Shown: piece by piece, positions 22,370 to 32,594 of the stretch | How the letters are laid out: every line of letters begins with the position of its first letter | How positions within the stretch are numbered: position 1 is the first letter of the stretch | NCBI RefSeq assembly: GCF_000525855.1 | Contig: NZ_AODE01000010.1 | Location: forward strand, 60,749 to 124,748 | DNA length: 64,000 bases | Origin: Listeria cornellensis FSL F6-0969 | GTDB lineage: Bacteria > Bacillota > Bacilli > Lactobacillales > Listeriaceae | Direction: 5' to 3' | Notes under the pieces: model-generated | What the model saw: the letters and a program-made list of their open reading frames with translations, nothing else | Told to the model about the DNA's origin: nothing | The model's database searches: none | Position numbers and translations under genes: made by a program

Positions 22370-24239
22370 ATGAACATATCATTGAAAAGAAATATTCTGA
22401 CAGCAGGCTTAGCAATTATCTTAGTACTCTCCGCTGTGATGGCGTTCACAACACATGTGTCCGCGGCATCAAGTACACAGCTTAAACCACATGTAAACAT
22501 AGGTTACTGGCTTGGCGGTAACGGTGGGTCGAAAAAAAACATTGGCTCAAGCAAGTTCAGGATGGGATGTAATTAACGTTTCATTTATTGAGACGAAAGG
22601 CAACTACTATACGCCAAATTTATCAATGGATCTTTCAGCAGTCTATCCAGGTACAGAAGCTCAGCAGATAGCAGCTTTTAAAGCAGATATTCAAACGCTA
22701 CAAGCTCAAGGTAAGAAGATTGTCATTTCATGCGGAGGACAAAACGGTGTTGTTCATATGGACAATGCTGCCCAGCGGGATACTTTCTTGAACGGCGTTA
22801 AAAATATTATTAATGAATACGGCTTTGATGGCTTTGACGTCGACTTTGAGGGTAGTTCTATAGCTGTTATGAGTACTGATAAAATTGGTAATCTGACATC
22901 ACAGCAGTCAATAAACCTTGAATATTTACTCCGCAATCTGAAAACGACTTACGGATCTGACTTCATTATTTCTGCGGCTCCTGAGTATTGCTATGTTCAA
23001 AATGGCGCAATCAGTACAGGTAATGGTGGAGCATTTCTACCTGTTCTTAACGCTACTCGTGATATTTTGACCTATATTCACCCACAATACTATAACGGTT
23101 TTAATGGCGACTTCGCTTGGTTACAGCCATCAGCAAATGCCGGTGCGCCTTTTGCACAAGTTTATTCTGCAGAAGGATATACTCGTCTTTCTGAGATGCT
23201 CATCACGGGATTCGTAACGATGGATAAAGGGACTTTTACCGGATTACGACCTGATCAAGTTGCTTTCGGAGTTCCTTCCACTACCGGTGCAGGTAACGGG
23301 GCACAAAGCGTTTCAGTATACGCGTCAGCCCTAAATAGCCTGCTTGCAAAATATCCTACTTACCGTGGAATTATGACATGGTCCATCGGTTGGGATGAAG
23401 CGAACGGAAACAATTTTGTAAACACAATTGCCCCAATCATTAAAGCAGCAAATGATGCAGCTCAACCGTCACCAGATGCGAAAGCTCCGACAATCTCTAG
23501 CCAACCTACTGATAAAACTGTCAAGATAGGTGGAACGGCAGACTTAGCGGTAGTCAGTTCTGTATCTAAAGGGACACTTAGCTATCAGTGGTATAAGGCT
23601 TCGAGCAAAGTGAACACTGGTGGTACAGCAATAAGTGGTGCAACAAGCGCAACATATAATACACCAACAAATACAGAAGGAACCAACTATTACTACTGTA
23701 TTGTAACTAACACGGATAGTTCAGCCACAGGAATCAAGACGGCAACAACAAGTAACGCGGTATCTGTAGTTGTTAGTGCGACAAGTAGTGCTGCGACACC
23801 TACGATTACCAGTCAACCAACAGATAAAACAACTACTTTGGGTGGAGTAGCAGCTCTGTCAATAGGAGCTAATGTATCACAAGGTACACTTAGTTATCAA
23901 TGGTATAAGGCTTCTAGTAAAGTGAACACTGGCGGCACAGCAATAAGTGGCGCAACAAGTGCAAGCTACAATGCACCAACTAGCGTCGTAGGTACGAATT
24001 ATTACTACTGCATTGTAACCAACACGGATAGCTCAGCCACAGGAACTAGTACAGTAACAAGTAATGCCGTGGCAGTCACAGTAAGCTCATTACCAGCTGG
24101 AGATACATGGAAGTCTGACACCATTTACGTTGCTGGGGACACTGCTGTATATCAAGGAAAAACGTACAAAGCCAAATGGTGGACACAAGGAGATGTTCCT
24201 GGTGCGGCTGAATGGGGACCATGGGAATTGGTTATATAG
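22370..24239 (+). CDS. Secreted GH18 chitinase with two Ig-like domains and a chitin-binding domain (frameshifted)
   Basis: A ~620-residue exported chitinase. The signal peptide MNISLKRNILTAGLAIILVL ends near VSA-ASS. The GH18 barrel starts at NIGYWLGG and holds the catalytic motif DGFDVDFEG (DxxDxDxE, Glu as acid). Two nearly identical ~90-residue Ig-like domains follow (PTI(S/T)SQPTDKT ... YYYCIVTNTDSSATG), probably a recent internal duplication. The C-terminus is a CBM5/12-type module (WKSDTIYVAGDTAVY, KWWTQGDVPG). The frame breaks at A8 (22532-22539). With seven A the reading SKKTLAQASSGWDVINVS is continuous. The ATG at 22370 follows AGGGGGA. It occupies the slot between sufB and the uvrC-like region. 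Confidence 0.88.
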
Positions 24240-24282
24240 TAAAGTTACGGAGATAAGGCAACTTAAAGTGACATAGTAATCG

Positions 24283-24335
24283 CAGAGTCTATTTTTGGAA
24301 GTTATATATTGACTTCTCTAAAAAGACTCTGTTTT
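24283..24335 (+). terminator. Chitinase terminator
   Basis: CAGAGTCT...GAAGT pairs with ACTTC...AGACTCTG, followed by TTTTC. The fold and several sequence blocks match the terminator after the M60 gene (28515-28564), suggesting common origin. Confidence 0.7.
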
Positions 24336-24345
24336 CGTGTACCAA

Positions 24346-24436
24346 GGGGGATGTAAGCTTTGCAAAAACATTGGCAACGTCTAAAATAAAAGAGCCGACG
24401 TACGTCTTGGAGGTGTAACTGTGGGGGATTAAAAAA
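24346..24436 (+). other. Leader remnant of the uvrC-like gene
   Basis: This segment aligns, at roughly 60 percent by eye, with the leader of the uvrC-like gene (28573-28660). Shared blocks are GTA(A)GCTTT.CAAAA, GTCTAAAAT.AA, TTGGAGGTG.TA.C.GTGG and, at the junction, ATTAAAAAC. The GTG corresponding to the uvrC-like start is at 24421, but the frame ends after a few codons and the sequence then changes into the sufB copy. Confidence 0.55.
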
Positions 24437-24760
24437 AACAATTAAAAACTGGGCCAATAACGTGTACAATATAGTAACCAAGCGTACTTTCTGTGATGAA
24501 AATGCGATAATGGAATGGATTGATGGAAACATTGGTTCGAAATTAACGATGAAATACCCAGCTGTTCATCTTCGCGGGAAAGGCGCTGATTATGGATAAC
24601 GCATCGACATCTGATACGATTCCGTACAAAGAAATTTTGAATAGCGACAGAAATGATCATTATGGGTTTCATTGAGCCGTTTACAAAAGAATTACCAATG
24701 GAATATGCCGCTGAAATGAACCGTTTTATTAAGTTCGAAATGGAAGGTTCGATTGGTTAA
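24437..24760 (+). pseudogene. sufB 3'-end pseudogene with two internal deletions
   Basis: This is a copy of sufB from about base 21365 to its stop at 21981. Two pieces are missing (about 205 bp around 21511-21715 and about 92 bp around 21778-21869). The rest is more than 90 percent identical by eye, including the 3' end to the stop codon. It cannot encode a functional SufB. It lies between the uvrC-like leader remnant and the M60 gene, and marks a recombination junction. Confidence 0.9.
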
Positions 24761-24990
24761 TCCGTTCTTATAAAAAGTAGTCTCTTCATTGGAGTCTATT
24801 TTTTTTGTTTGCTTAAATGGTGACTTTTCCTTCAAATATATAAATTGTCATCAAATCTACAATTAATTTCTAAATAAAGAAGAAATAATGTATTTCTTTA
24901 AGCCACTTAAATGATAATCTAAAGTAGTTGTATACTCAGATGACTAAAATAAAACATGTAGTTGTTAAGCGACTATAAAAAGGAGAAGGT

Positions 24991-27900
24991 ATGAAAAAAG
25001 TTCAAGCAGTCTTATTGTTAATGTTTATAATCTTATTAGGAGGTTTCGCGCAACAAGTACATGCCGATTCTATACAAACGAAGTCTTTGTATGTCCTAGA
25101 GAAGCCAACATGGTTAGATACAGCAGGTGTTTCAAAAGGTATTTACCATGATAAACAGGATTTAGGTATTATTCTACCGGCAAATGTTCCACTTGAGATT
25201 AGACAAACGAATCCGAATTTCAAGGGGACTCTAACAATGGAGTTACTAAATGACAATTCCCAGAAAGAGAAATCAGTGAACATTACATCTAACTGGCAAA
25301 CAATTAGCCATGGATACACAGCCGTACCTTTCATTGATACAACATTTGGAAACGAAGTACCTATTATTGAATACAAAGTAACGAATGCAATGAAAACACT
25401 ACCTATCTATCAAAAAGGCAATAATCAAGCAGCGTTCTTTCAGCAATGGGATAGCTCGGAAGCAGAATTTGCACTTATCATAAGTCCATACGCGCAAATT
25501 TTTGCACCTAAAAAAGATAAAGCTTATATGAAGAATATGCAAGATTTTAAGTCTATTGATGAGTTAATAGCTTACTATATCGATATTTTTGAAACGTATA
25601 ATAAGCTAGATGGTTTATCTTTTACACCAAGTAATCCGACAGATAAAAATATTCCAAACAAATATTTTATGAAGGCAAATGCTAGTGGTGCTGGAGCAGC
25701 TTATTATTCTGGAAGTCACACCGCAGAAAATGCTGATACATTAGCTGGATTTTATCTTTCTAAAGGTTGGGGTGGATTACATGAGATAGGCCATGGTTAT
25801 CAGGGTTCATTTATGAGTGATGGCAGTTTTGACGCGGGCGAGGTTTGGAATAACCTCTATGCGGCAGCCTATGAAAAAAAGACAATGGGAACAGGAATAT
25901 ATCAAAATGGATGGTTATTCGCTTATGGGGATAAATCTAATGTGGAGAAAACCGTTATAAATTTATGGCAGACGACACATACTCCTGTTACTAAATGGGA
26001 CCATCGATCTAGACTCCTTGCTCTTGTTACATTACAAGATAAAGCTGGAGACGAAGGTTTTACACTTTTCAATCAAGAGTATAGGAAAATTGCCAATCAA
26101 GCAGGCTTTGTACCAAGCAATCATTTTCTATTTGATCTGATTTCGCAGTACTATGGACAAGCTAGCGGATTTGATTTCACTCCCACAATCCTCTCATTTG
26201 GAGGAACAATGTCCACGCAACAACAAGATGACAATCGTTCGCGAAATTATAAACCAGTAGCGCCATTAACTGAATTAGTGCCAGCTTCACAATTAACAAC
26301 GCTCCAAAATAAGCTGGGTCTCACCACTCCTTTTTCGCTAGTGGATACGGATCAACTCGCATCTAGTGGACTTTCTGGAAGCACAACGATGCATTTGAAA
26401 ATAGACGATTTTTCACAAATAGAAGGTCAAGATTTAATTCTAATGAACGGATCTAAAGAAATCAAACGTATGAAAATCACATCGAAGGACATGAACCTGG
26501 GCACGCTACCAAATGGTATCTACACCATCTGTTTACCTACAGGGAAGACGACTAAATATAGTTTTGATACACATTATTTACGCGTGAAAGAAGCGACGAA
26601 CGATGTAACAATCAGCTACACAGCTAAAAAAAACAAGCCCATTAACAAGCCAAACTGTCCATTTCTTAGGTCTAGGTGATGGTGAATTCGCAAATGCTAT
26701 TGTCAATCTAAGCACAGGAAAGTTAACAATGTCATTAACCTCTACAGATCCACACTCTTATTTTGGCTCGACAGAATATGCCAAAATAGAAGTACTGGAT
26801 CTAAATAACAATGTTGTCTATACGAAATCCATGACTGGTTCTGGCACAGTGCCTAGTAAAGATATACTTGATATCAAAGTAGGCTACAAGCTACGAATCT
26901 ATCATGCAGAACCAGGAAGATTGAATGTAGATGATTTAAAAAATTGTGAACACATCACAAAAAACGAACACCTTTACTATCACAAAAGCTGGTTTAGTGA
27001 ACGATAATCTTCAGAACAATGCAGAGGCAGAGCTGGTGGTCAAGATTGAGGCCTTAGCTAGTAAAATTCAAGCAAATCCTATTTTAGTAAATAGTGACTA
27101 TGCAGAATTAAAAGATGATTTACTTCTTGCAATTGAGGTTTTGTCTGAGCCCACGAAATCAAAGCTTTTAGAAAAATATGCTGTCCTATTACCTAAAGAA
27201 GTGGCAACATCGATCGAAATAAGTACGAATCAAATTCAAGCAGAGGATGGCGACAAAGGACAAGTGAAAGCTACTGTCTCTCCTTCCAAAGCAAGCCAAG
27301 CGGTAACGTACCAATCGAGTAATACAGATGTAATCACAATCGATGGATCAGGAAATTGGAAAGCAATCGGTGCGGGAGAGGCTATCATTACAGTGACGTC
27401 CGCTTCTAATCCTGGATTGACGAAAAAAAATTACAGTTCAAATCACGAGACCAATCACACCGAATGACTTAACAGCAAAAGCCTACAAACTGGGTGATTC
27501 AAAATTAACTGGTACGTTTGGATCAAGCATTTCCCGCGTTCGTCTATGGATCAACGGTAAAGTAGTCGTTCAAGCAACAACTAATGCAGACGGGACATAT
27601 GAAATTCCGAATGCAATGAACTACATTTTCAAAGCTACGGATAAAGTAGAAATCATTGGTGTCGATGCGAAATATGTAGAGCAAAACCGTATTTCTGTAC
27701 AAGTAACAGGGACGTCTACTTTTGACGACGCGTTGACAGCAACGACATATAAACTGGGTACGAATAACCTAACTGGAACATTTGGAAAAAATATTTGGAA
27801 AGTCCGCTTATGGGTAAATGGGAAAATCGTTTCGCAAGCTACGACAAAAGCGGATGGCACTTATGAATTTACAAACGTGCCTAGTTTTATTAACGCAGCA

Positions 27901-28506
27901 ACAGATAAGGTAGAAATAGTTGGCGTAGATACACAATATAACGAATTGAAACGCATTGGAGTATCTGTGACGGGTACTTCTAGCCTGAATAATTCGCTAA
28001 CAGTACCGACAACATACAGAGTAGGCGATCAAATTTTAGCAGGCACTTACGGAAGTGACGTATTTAAAGTTCGTTTATGGGTGAATGGAGTGGCAGTAAC
28101 TCAAGCTACAAGCGTATCCGGAAACTATACATTCACGAATATCGCTTCTTATATCCACAGCCCATTAGATGTTGTGCAAGTGGTTGCGGTAGATAAACAA
28201 TATAAAGAAATTAATCGTGTAGATATGGATACAACAGGTTCACCACTATACAACTATCTATTAGCACCGGATGACTACACTTTGGGTCATTCAACAATGA
28301 AGGGTATGTATGGTAAAGATATCTCAGAAATTAAGTTATCAATAGACGGCAACATCGTACAAACAGCAGTATTAGACAAGACAACAAGAACTTTCACATT
28401 GAAAAATTTAGCAACAGTTATCACAAGCAAAAACGCATCCATTCGTATTATTGGTTATAATGAACAATATCAAGAAGTCAAAAGAGTAGCAGTAAGTCCC
28501 CAATAA
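24991..28506 (+). CDS. Secreted M60-family (enhancin-like) metallopeptidase with Ig repeats (frameshifted)
   Basis: A ~1,170-residue exported zinc peptidase. The signal peptide is MKKVQAVLLLMFIILLGGFA. The M60 domain (~40-420) carries HEIGHGYQG and a downstream GEVWNN, i.e. the HExGH...E zinc site that in this family cleaves mucin-like glycoproteins. A beta domain follows, then a Big2-like domain (VATSIEISTNQIQAEDG), then four ~83-residue Ig repeats with (V)RLWVNG and IVGVD motifs, the same type as in the gene at 1-798. Frame breaks occur at A8 (26626-26633), A6 (26938-26943) and A8 (27423-27430). One base fewer at each gives continuous sequence (AKKTSPLTSQ, DLKIVNTSQ, TKKITVQITRP). There is no LPXTG. 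AAAAGGAG precedes the ATG. Confidence 0.85.
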
Positions 28507-28514
28507 TATAAGTA

Positions 28515-28564
28515 GAGCCTATTTAGAAGAAGTTGCAAGTATGGACTTCTTTCTAAATAGGCTC
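28515..28564 (+). terminator. M60 gene terminator
   Basis: GAGCCTATTTAGAAGAAGT pairs almost fully with ACTTCTTTCTAAATAGGCTC around an 11-base loop. The T-run after it is poor. It resembles the chitinase terminator at 24283-24335. Confidence 0.65.
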
Positions 28565-28642
28565 TAATTCTACGTAGCTTTACAAAACGTCAAGTAAAGT
28601 CTAAAATGAAGGAATTAATAGACATTTTTGGAGGTGCTATCC

Positions 28643-29740
28643 GTGGAATCCCAGTTGAAACAAAAATTAAAAACATTGCCTGAATCACCAGGTTGTTACA
28701 TATATCGAGATAAAAAAGGTGAAATTTTATATATCGGAAAATCCAAAAATTTAAAACAACGCGTCAAATCCTACTTTACAAAAAAAACAACTAGGGAAGA
28801 CCGCGCGATTAGTTCATAATATTTATGATTTGGAATTAATTATCACGGATACGGAAGAAAAAGCGCTGATGCTTGAGATGACGCTCATTATGAAGTATCA
28901 ACCGCCGTTTAACGTGATGCTAAAAGATGAAATTCGGTATTTATATCTCAAAATTACGAACGAAGAAAATCCGCATCTTGAAGTAACAAAAGAAATTGAG
29001 AAAGATGGCGCGCATTATTTTGGACCTTATGCTAGTCGTTATAAAGCTGCTGAAACATATGAACTTCTACAGAAAATCTACCCGCTTTGCCATTGTGATG
29101 GGAAAAAAGGACGTCCTTGTTTTTATTACCAGATTGGTATGTGCTTAGGGCCTTGTGCACGAGATGTCACAAAGGAAGAATATGAAACGCAAATCAAACG
29201 AATCTCAGACTTTTTCAATGGTGGACAACGAGAGATAAAGTGCGAACTTGAAACTCGGATGCAACAACAAATAGATAAACTTGAATTCGAACAAGCGAAA
29301 GAAAGCCACGAACTGTTGAACGTATTAGAGCGCATAACAGAAAAGAAAAAAAGTGCTGAAAAGCGATTTCGGTCATCGTGATGCGATTCATTTTGTAGAA
29401 CATAATCAGTTTTGCGCGATTCAAGTCCCTTTTTGTACGTAATGGCGCTATCGTTGGGAGGAGCTCTAAAGTTTTCGAGTTTGTCGGAGAGGCCGATGAA
29501 ATGGTGGAAAGCTTCATTATCGCTTTTTACAATCATCCGAACCATTTGCTGCCAAAAGAATTACTTGTGCCCGAACGGTTGGATACGAAATTATTGGCGC
29601 AAACGCTAGGTATAAAAGTGAGAGTGCCGAAAAAAGGCGAAAAGAAGGAGCTTTTGGGGGGCGTCATACATGAAGATGCCCAAAGCCTACTGGATGCCCA
29701 TTTCAAAATGCTTGATTATGCGGATAAGAGAGAAGAATAG
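28643..29740 (+). CDS. Short UvrC-like GIY-YIG nuclease (Cho-like; frameshifted)
   Basis: Joined, the frames give ~365 residues. The N-terminal GIY-YIG domain reads [20 protein letters not shown], followed by [12 protein letters not shown]. The UvrC middle region follows ([51 protein letters not shown]), then a UVR-like EFEQAKE helix. The RNase H-like nuclease and the helix-hairpin-helix pair of full UvrC (~600 residues) are absent. E. coli Cho is another UvrC relative that stops early. Frame breaks lie at A8 (28780-28787), A7 (29346-29352) and T5 (29430-29434). One base fewer restores [29 protein letters not shown] and [12 protein letters not shown]. The GTG at 28643 follows GGAGG by 8 bases. 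A separate full-length uvrC is expected elsewhere. Confidence 0.75.
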
Positions 29741-30217
29741 TACATCCGTAATTGTCTGCTATAAGGACAATTCACGGCGGCGAAGGCACTCGTGGAAGGC
29801 TTGACTAAAAAATAACGCATGAACGCTTAAAAAATGAAAATCGCAAAATGGCATTCGTCTAATTTTGAATAAAAAGTAACTTATGAGCTTGGTTCAATTC
29901 GTGTGAAGTGCCTGACTTCGGGGAAAGGGTTATAATAGTGGTGGAGAAGCTTTTTCCAGTCTTCATATCCGGCTTATTTTCGAAATCCATTGGTATGATA
30001 TGTGAGCGTCTCCCATTGAATGAGAAGTAAATAATTTGTATGTTCCTCAAGGCAGTTGTAACCTAGCATGGAAACGTTAATGGGGGATGCGACGGCAAAA
30101 TATTTTCTCGAAAGTAGCTGTATTTCCTTGTTTTACGCACAATAAAGCGCTTTCTAAAATCATAGTGAAAAACCTTCTTTGCTGTTGTACAATAAAATGA
30201 AAGATGGGTGTGGAGAA
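29741..30217. other. Intergenic region with a short coding remnant
   Basis: No complete gene is seen. At 29772-29816 a plus-strand tail reads TAAKALVEGLTKK then stop and could be the last codons of a lost gene. A TACAAT at 30187-30192 may be a -10 for the next gene. Confidence 0.35.
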
Positions 30218-30622
30218 GTGAATTTAAATTATTATAATACGTTTATTTTAGTTGCGGAAGATAGTAGGGCCGAGCATGGCGAAATTCCGAATACAAAGCG
30301 GCTGAAAAAAACGGTGGGTGAGATCCAGTTTGAACTTTTAAATGGGCATGATTATAAATATACGCAAGAAGATCTTCTTTTTGAAACGCATATGTTGCAT
30401 AAAAATATTCCAGAGACAGCGCGGGAAGAAGAAAAAACTACTTTTTTGGGAAAGAGTCAGGCGTGTATGAGGACTTCGCCACTTGGAAAGCGATATGGGT
30501 GGGGGCTATATTTTAATCGAGATGGTTATGTGAAATTGGTCGCGATGGATAGCCTGGAATATCGCCAATTTGCAAATCAAAAGGACTTAACGATAACGCG
30601 AGCAATGAAATCTAAAAGATAG
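30218..30622 (+). CDS. DUF6157-family protein
   Basis: About 135 residues. The start YYNTFILVAEDS, the FELL...Y(K)YTQEDLLFETH middle and the SPLGKRYGWGLYFN...MDSLEYRQF end match a widespread family of uncharacterised cytoplasmic proteins (DUF6157). The GTG at 30218 gives the usual family N-terminus, although its GGAG is unusually close. An ATG at 30197 is the alternative. It lies 14 bases before the DUF72 gene and probably shares its transcript. Function unknown. Confidence 0.65.
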   Translation: MNLNYYNTFILVAEDSRAEHGEIPNTKRLKKTVGEIQFELLNGHDYKYTQEDLLFETHMLHKNIPETAREEEKTTFLGKSQACMRTSPLGKRYGWGLYFNRDGYVKLVAMDSLEYRQFANQKDLTITRAMKSKR

Positions 30623-30639
30623 GAAGGGACGTTTTTGTG

Positions 30640-31485
30640 ATGATAACAATTGGATTAACGGGGTGGAGTGACCATGAGACGATATATTCGAGCACTGGAA
30701 AGCATAAATTAGAAGATTATGCTGGACATTTTCCGATGGTGGAGGTGGATACGAGTTATTATGCAATTCCATCTCCGCAAACAACTGAGAAATGGGTGGA
30801 GCAGACACCAGAAGAGTTTTCTTTCGTTGTGAAGGCTTTTCAAGCGATGACGAAGCATAAAGAATGGCAGCAATATTATGATTCAGAAACGGAAATGTAT
30901 CGTCGTTTTATGGATGCGATTGCCCCGATGAGTGAGCGAGGACGTCTGAAAGCGATTCTGTTCCAATTTCCTCCTTATTTTGGTTGCACGAAAGAGAATG
31001 TGACATACTTACGAGCTACTCGTGAAAAAATGGGAGACTTGCCACTCGCGATTGAATTTCGTAATAAGACGTGGTACACGGAGTCGAATACACCGCAGAC
31101 ATTGGCTTTGTTAAAAGATTTAGGCTTCATTCATACGGTTGTTGATGAGCCGCAAGTTGGGAATGGAAGTGTGCCGATTGTACTTAAGGCAACGAATGAA
31201 GAGATGACACTGATACGGCTACACGGTAGAAATAGTGCAGGGTGGATGAAAGCGAATAGTCCGGAATGGCGAGAAGTTAGAACACTTTACCGTTATAATG
31301 AAGAGGAAATTAATTATTGGGCGGAAAACATCAGGTATTTGCAAAAACAAACGAAAGAGATTATCGTGATTTTTAATAATAATTCTGGCGGGGACGCAGC
31401 AGATAATGCGAAACAACTGCAAAAAGCGCTGGATATTTCGTACGAAGGGCTTGCACCGATGCAGATGAATTTATTTGATATATGA
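30640..31485 (+). CDS. yunF: DUF72 family protein (YunF-like)
   Basis: A 281-residue TIM-barrel-like protein of the DUF72 family. Typical parts are IGLTGWSDH at the start, VEVDTSYYAIPS, FVVKAFQAMT, AILFQFPPYF, LAIEFRNKTWY, LIRLHGRNSAGW and IIVIFNNNSGG. The biochemical role of the family is unknown. AGGAAGGGA lies 10 bases before the ATG at 30640; a GTG three bases earlier is also possible. A GC-rich hairpin with T residues follows (31487-31530). Confidence 0.8.
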   Translation: MITIGLTGWSDHETIYSSTGKHKLEDYAGHFPMVEVDTSYYAIPSPQTTEKWVEQTPEEFSFVVKAFQAMTKHKEWQQYYDSETEMYRRFMDAIAPMSERGRLKAILFQFPPYFGCTKENVTYLRATREKMGDLPLAIEFRNKTWYTESNTPQTLALLKDLGFIHTVVDEPQVGNGSVPIVLKATNEEMTLIRLHGRNSAGWMKANSPEWREVRTLYRYNEEEINYWAENIRYLQKQTKEIIVIFNNNSGGDAADNAKQLQKALDISYEGLAPMQMNLFDI

Positions 31486-31594
31486 GGAGGGGGTGATTTT
31501 TTCTCCCCTTATTCTTGCTTTTTTATACTCAAATTGAGTGATAAAATATGTAAGTGTCCTAAAAAAAGTTATTTTCACTCCACTTGGATATCGG

Positions 31595-31624
31595 TTGGAA
31601 AAAACATTCGGAATGTGTTATAAT
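31595..31624 (+). promoter_or_regulatory. Promoter of the toxin-antitoxin pair with an embedded palindrome
   Basis: -35 TTGGAA (31595-31600) and -10 TATAAT (31619-31624) have an 18-base spacer. Inside the spacer lies the 13-base palindrome ACATTCGGAATGT (31604-31616), a good position for an autorepressing antitoxin complex. Confidence 0.65.
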
Positions 31625-31654
31625 GATGGTAATAAATATAAAGGAGCGATTAAG

Positions 31655-31822
31655 ATGACAAGAAGAAATAATACACATACTGCCCCTCCGACATTGGATA
31701 GAATTTTGGTTTCAAATGAAATAGATATTTTGAATAAATTAAGAGAGTCACAAGAAGACAAGCGTACGGTTACATCGAGCAATGGGTGGTCAAATCTTCG
31801 CGTTATGGATAAGCAGGTTTAA
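31655..31822 (+). CDS. Putative antitoxin of a RelE/ParE-type pair
   Basis: A 55-residue, charged, largely helical protein (starts MTRRNNTHTAPPTLDR, ends SNLRVMDKQV) with no recognised DNA-binding motif. AAGGAG sits eight bases before the ATG at 31655. It ends three bases before the toxin-like gene, the usual arrangement for antitoxin-toxin operons. The antitoxin role is inferred from position and size only. Confidence 0.6.
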   Translation: MTRRNNTHTAPPTLDRILVSNEIDILNKLRESQEDKRTVTSSNGWSNLRVMDKQV

Positions 31823-31825
31823 TGT

Positions 31826-32179
31826 ATGAGTAGTGGTATTCAAATAGAATGGTCGGATGCTTTTCAGGAAGATCTGGCAGCCATTATTCATTTTTTAGAA
31901 TATCAATATTGTAGCGAAAGCCAGAAGCAGAAATTTTTTGAAAAGCTTGCGAATGTGGAAATGCGATTGACTATTTTTCCAATGATGGGCATGGCGTTGC
32001 AAGATCCTAAATATAGTCGCGAGTACCGCAGAGTTAGGATCGGTAAGGCATATTTGGTGTTTTATGAAGTGCTAATAGATGAGAAAAAAGTGATTTTGCA
32101 TCGAATTTTGGCGCAAGAGCAGAATTATGATGTTTTGATTCGAGAAGATATCGTGATTTATGATAGTGAAAAACAGTAG
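31826..32179 (+). CDS. RelE/ParE superfamily toxin
   Basis: A 117-residue basic protein with the RelE/ParE layout: an N-terminal strand (IEWSDAFQEDL), two helices (AAIIHFLEYQY, KFFEKLANVEMRL), then the beta-sheet with YRRVRIGKAYLVFYEV and ILHRILAQEQNYDVL. It is most like the plasmid-stabilisation ParE/RelE group. Whether it is an mRNA nuclease or a gyrase poison cannot be told from the sequence. Confidence 0.75.
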   Translation: MSSGIQIEWSDAFQEDLAAIIHFLEYQYCSESQKQKFFEKLANVEMRLTIFPMMGMALQDPKYSREYRRVRIGKAYLVFYEVLIDEKKVILHRILAQEQNYDVLIREDIVIYDSEKQ

Positions 32180-32216
32180 TGGGGCTCTGAGTTAGAAAGA
32201 GCGCGACTACTGTTTT
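32170..32216. terminator. Bidirectional terminator between toxin and DUF1634 gene
   Basis: AAAACAGTAGT pairs with ACTACTGTTTT. The element overlaps the toxin stop codon and is followed by T residues on the plus strand. Confidence 0.7.
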
Positions 32217-32219
32217 TAT

Positions 32220-32594
32220 TTATCCAGTTGTACCAATGAAGAAACTGATGGCTAAGATGATAAGAACAATCGCAGTTATCGTGACGTAAACGTAATCTTT
32301 TTCCTTCAAAAAAGTGATGAGAGAGACTACGACACGAAGAACTGGAGTTAAAATAAGGCAGAAAAGGCCGAACATGATAATCGCATAAGGCTTGAAATCG
32401 CTAATCCCGCTGAAAATGGCAGTTAGCGTTGTTGGATAGGTCGTTCCGGGGTAGCCGCTTGAGCCGGTGAGCAATAGTAGTAGCAGACCTGCGAGAATAA
32501 TTGCGGCGCTCAGAAGGACTCCTATTCGAAGTAGTAAACTAACAACGGCTTCCACGCGGTGCATTTCTTCGTCTGTTGTTGATTTATCAGTCAT
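32220..32594 (-). CDS. DUF1634 membrane protein
   Basis: A 124-residue protein with three hydrophobic segments (SLLLRIGVLLSAAIILAGLL, YAIIMFGLFCLILTPVLRVV, YVYVTITAIVLIILAISFF). This matches DUF1634, a family often encoded directly after TSUP transporters. It begins at the base next to the TSUP stop codon, so the two are translationally coupled. It is probably an accessory subunit or modulator of the transporter (inference from context). Confidence 0.75.
   Translation of the reverse strand: MTDKSTTDEEMHRVEAVVSLLLRIGVLLSAAIILAGLLLLLLTGSSGYPGTTYPTTLTAIFSGISDFKPYAIIMFGLFCLILTPVLRVVVSLITFLKEKDYVYVTITAIVLIILAISFFIGTTG

Noticed and set aside
22300..22485. Small plus-strand frame overlapping the chitinase start
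   Set aside because: It overlaps the real signal peptide in another frame and does not resemble a protein family.
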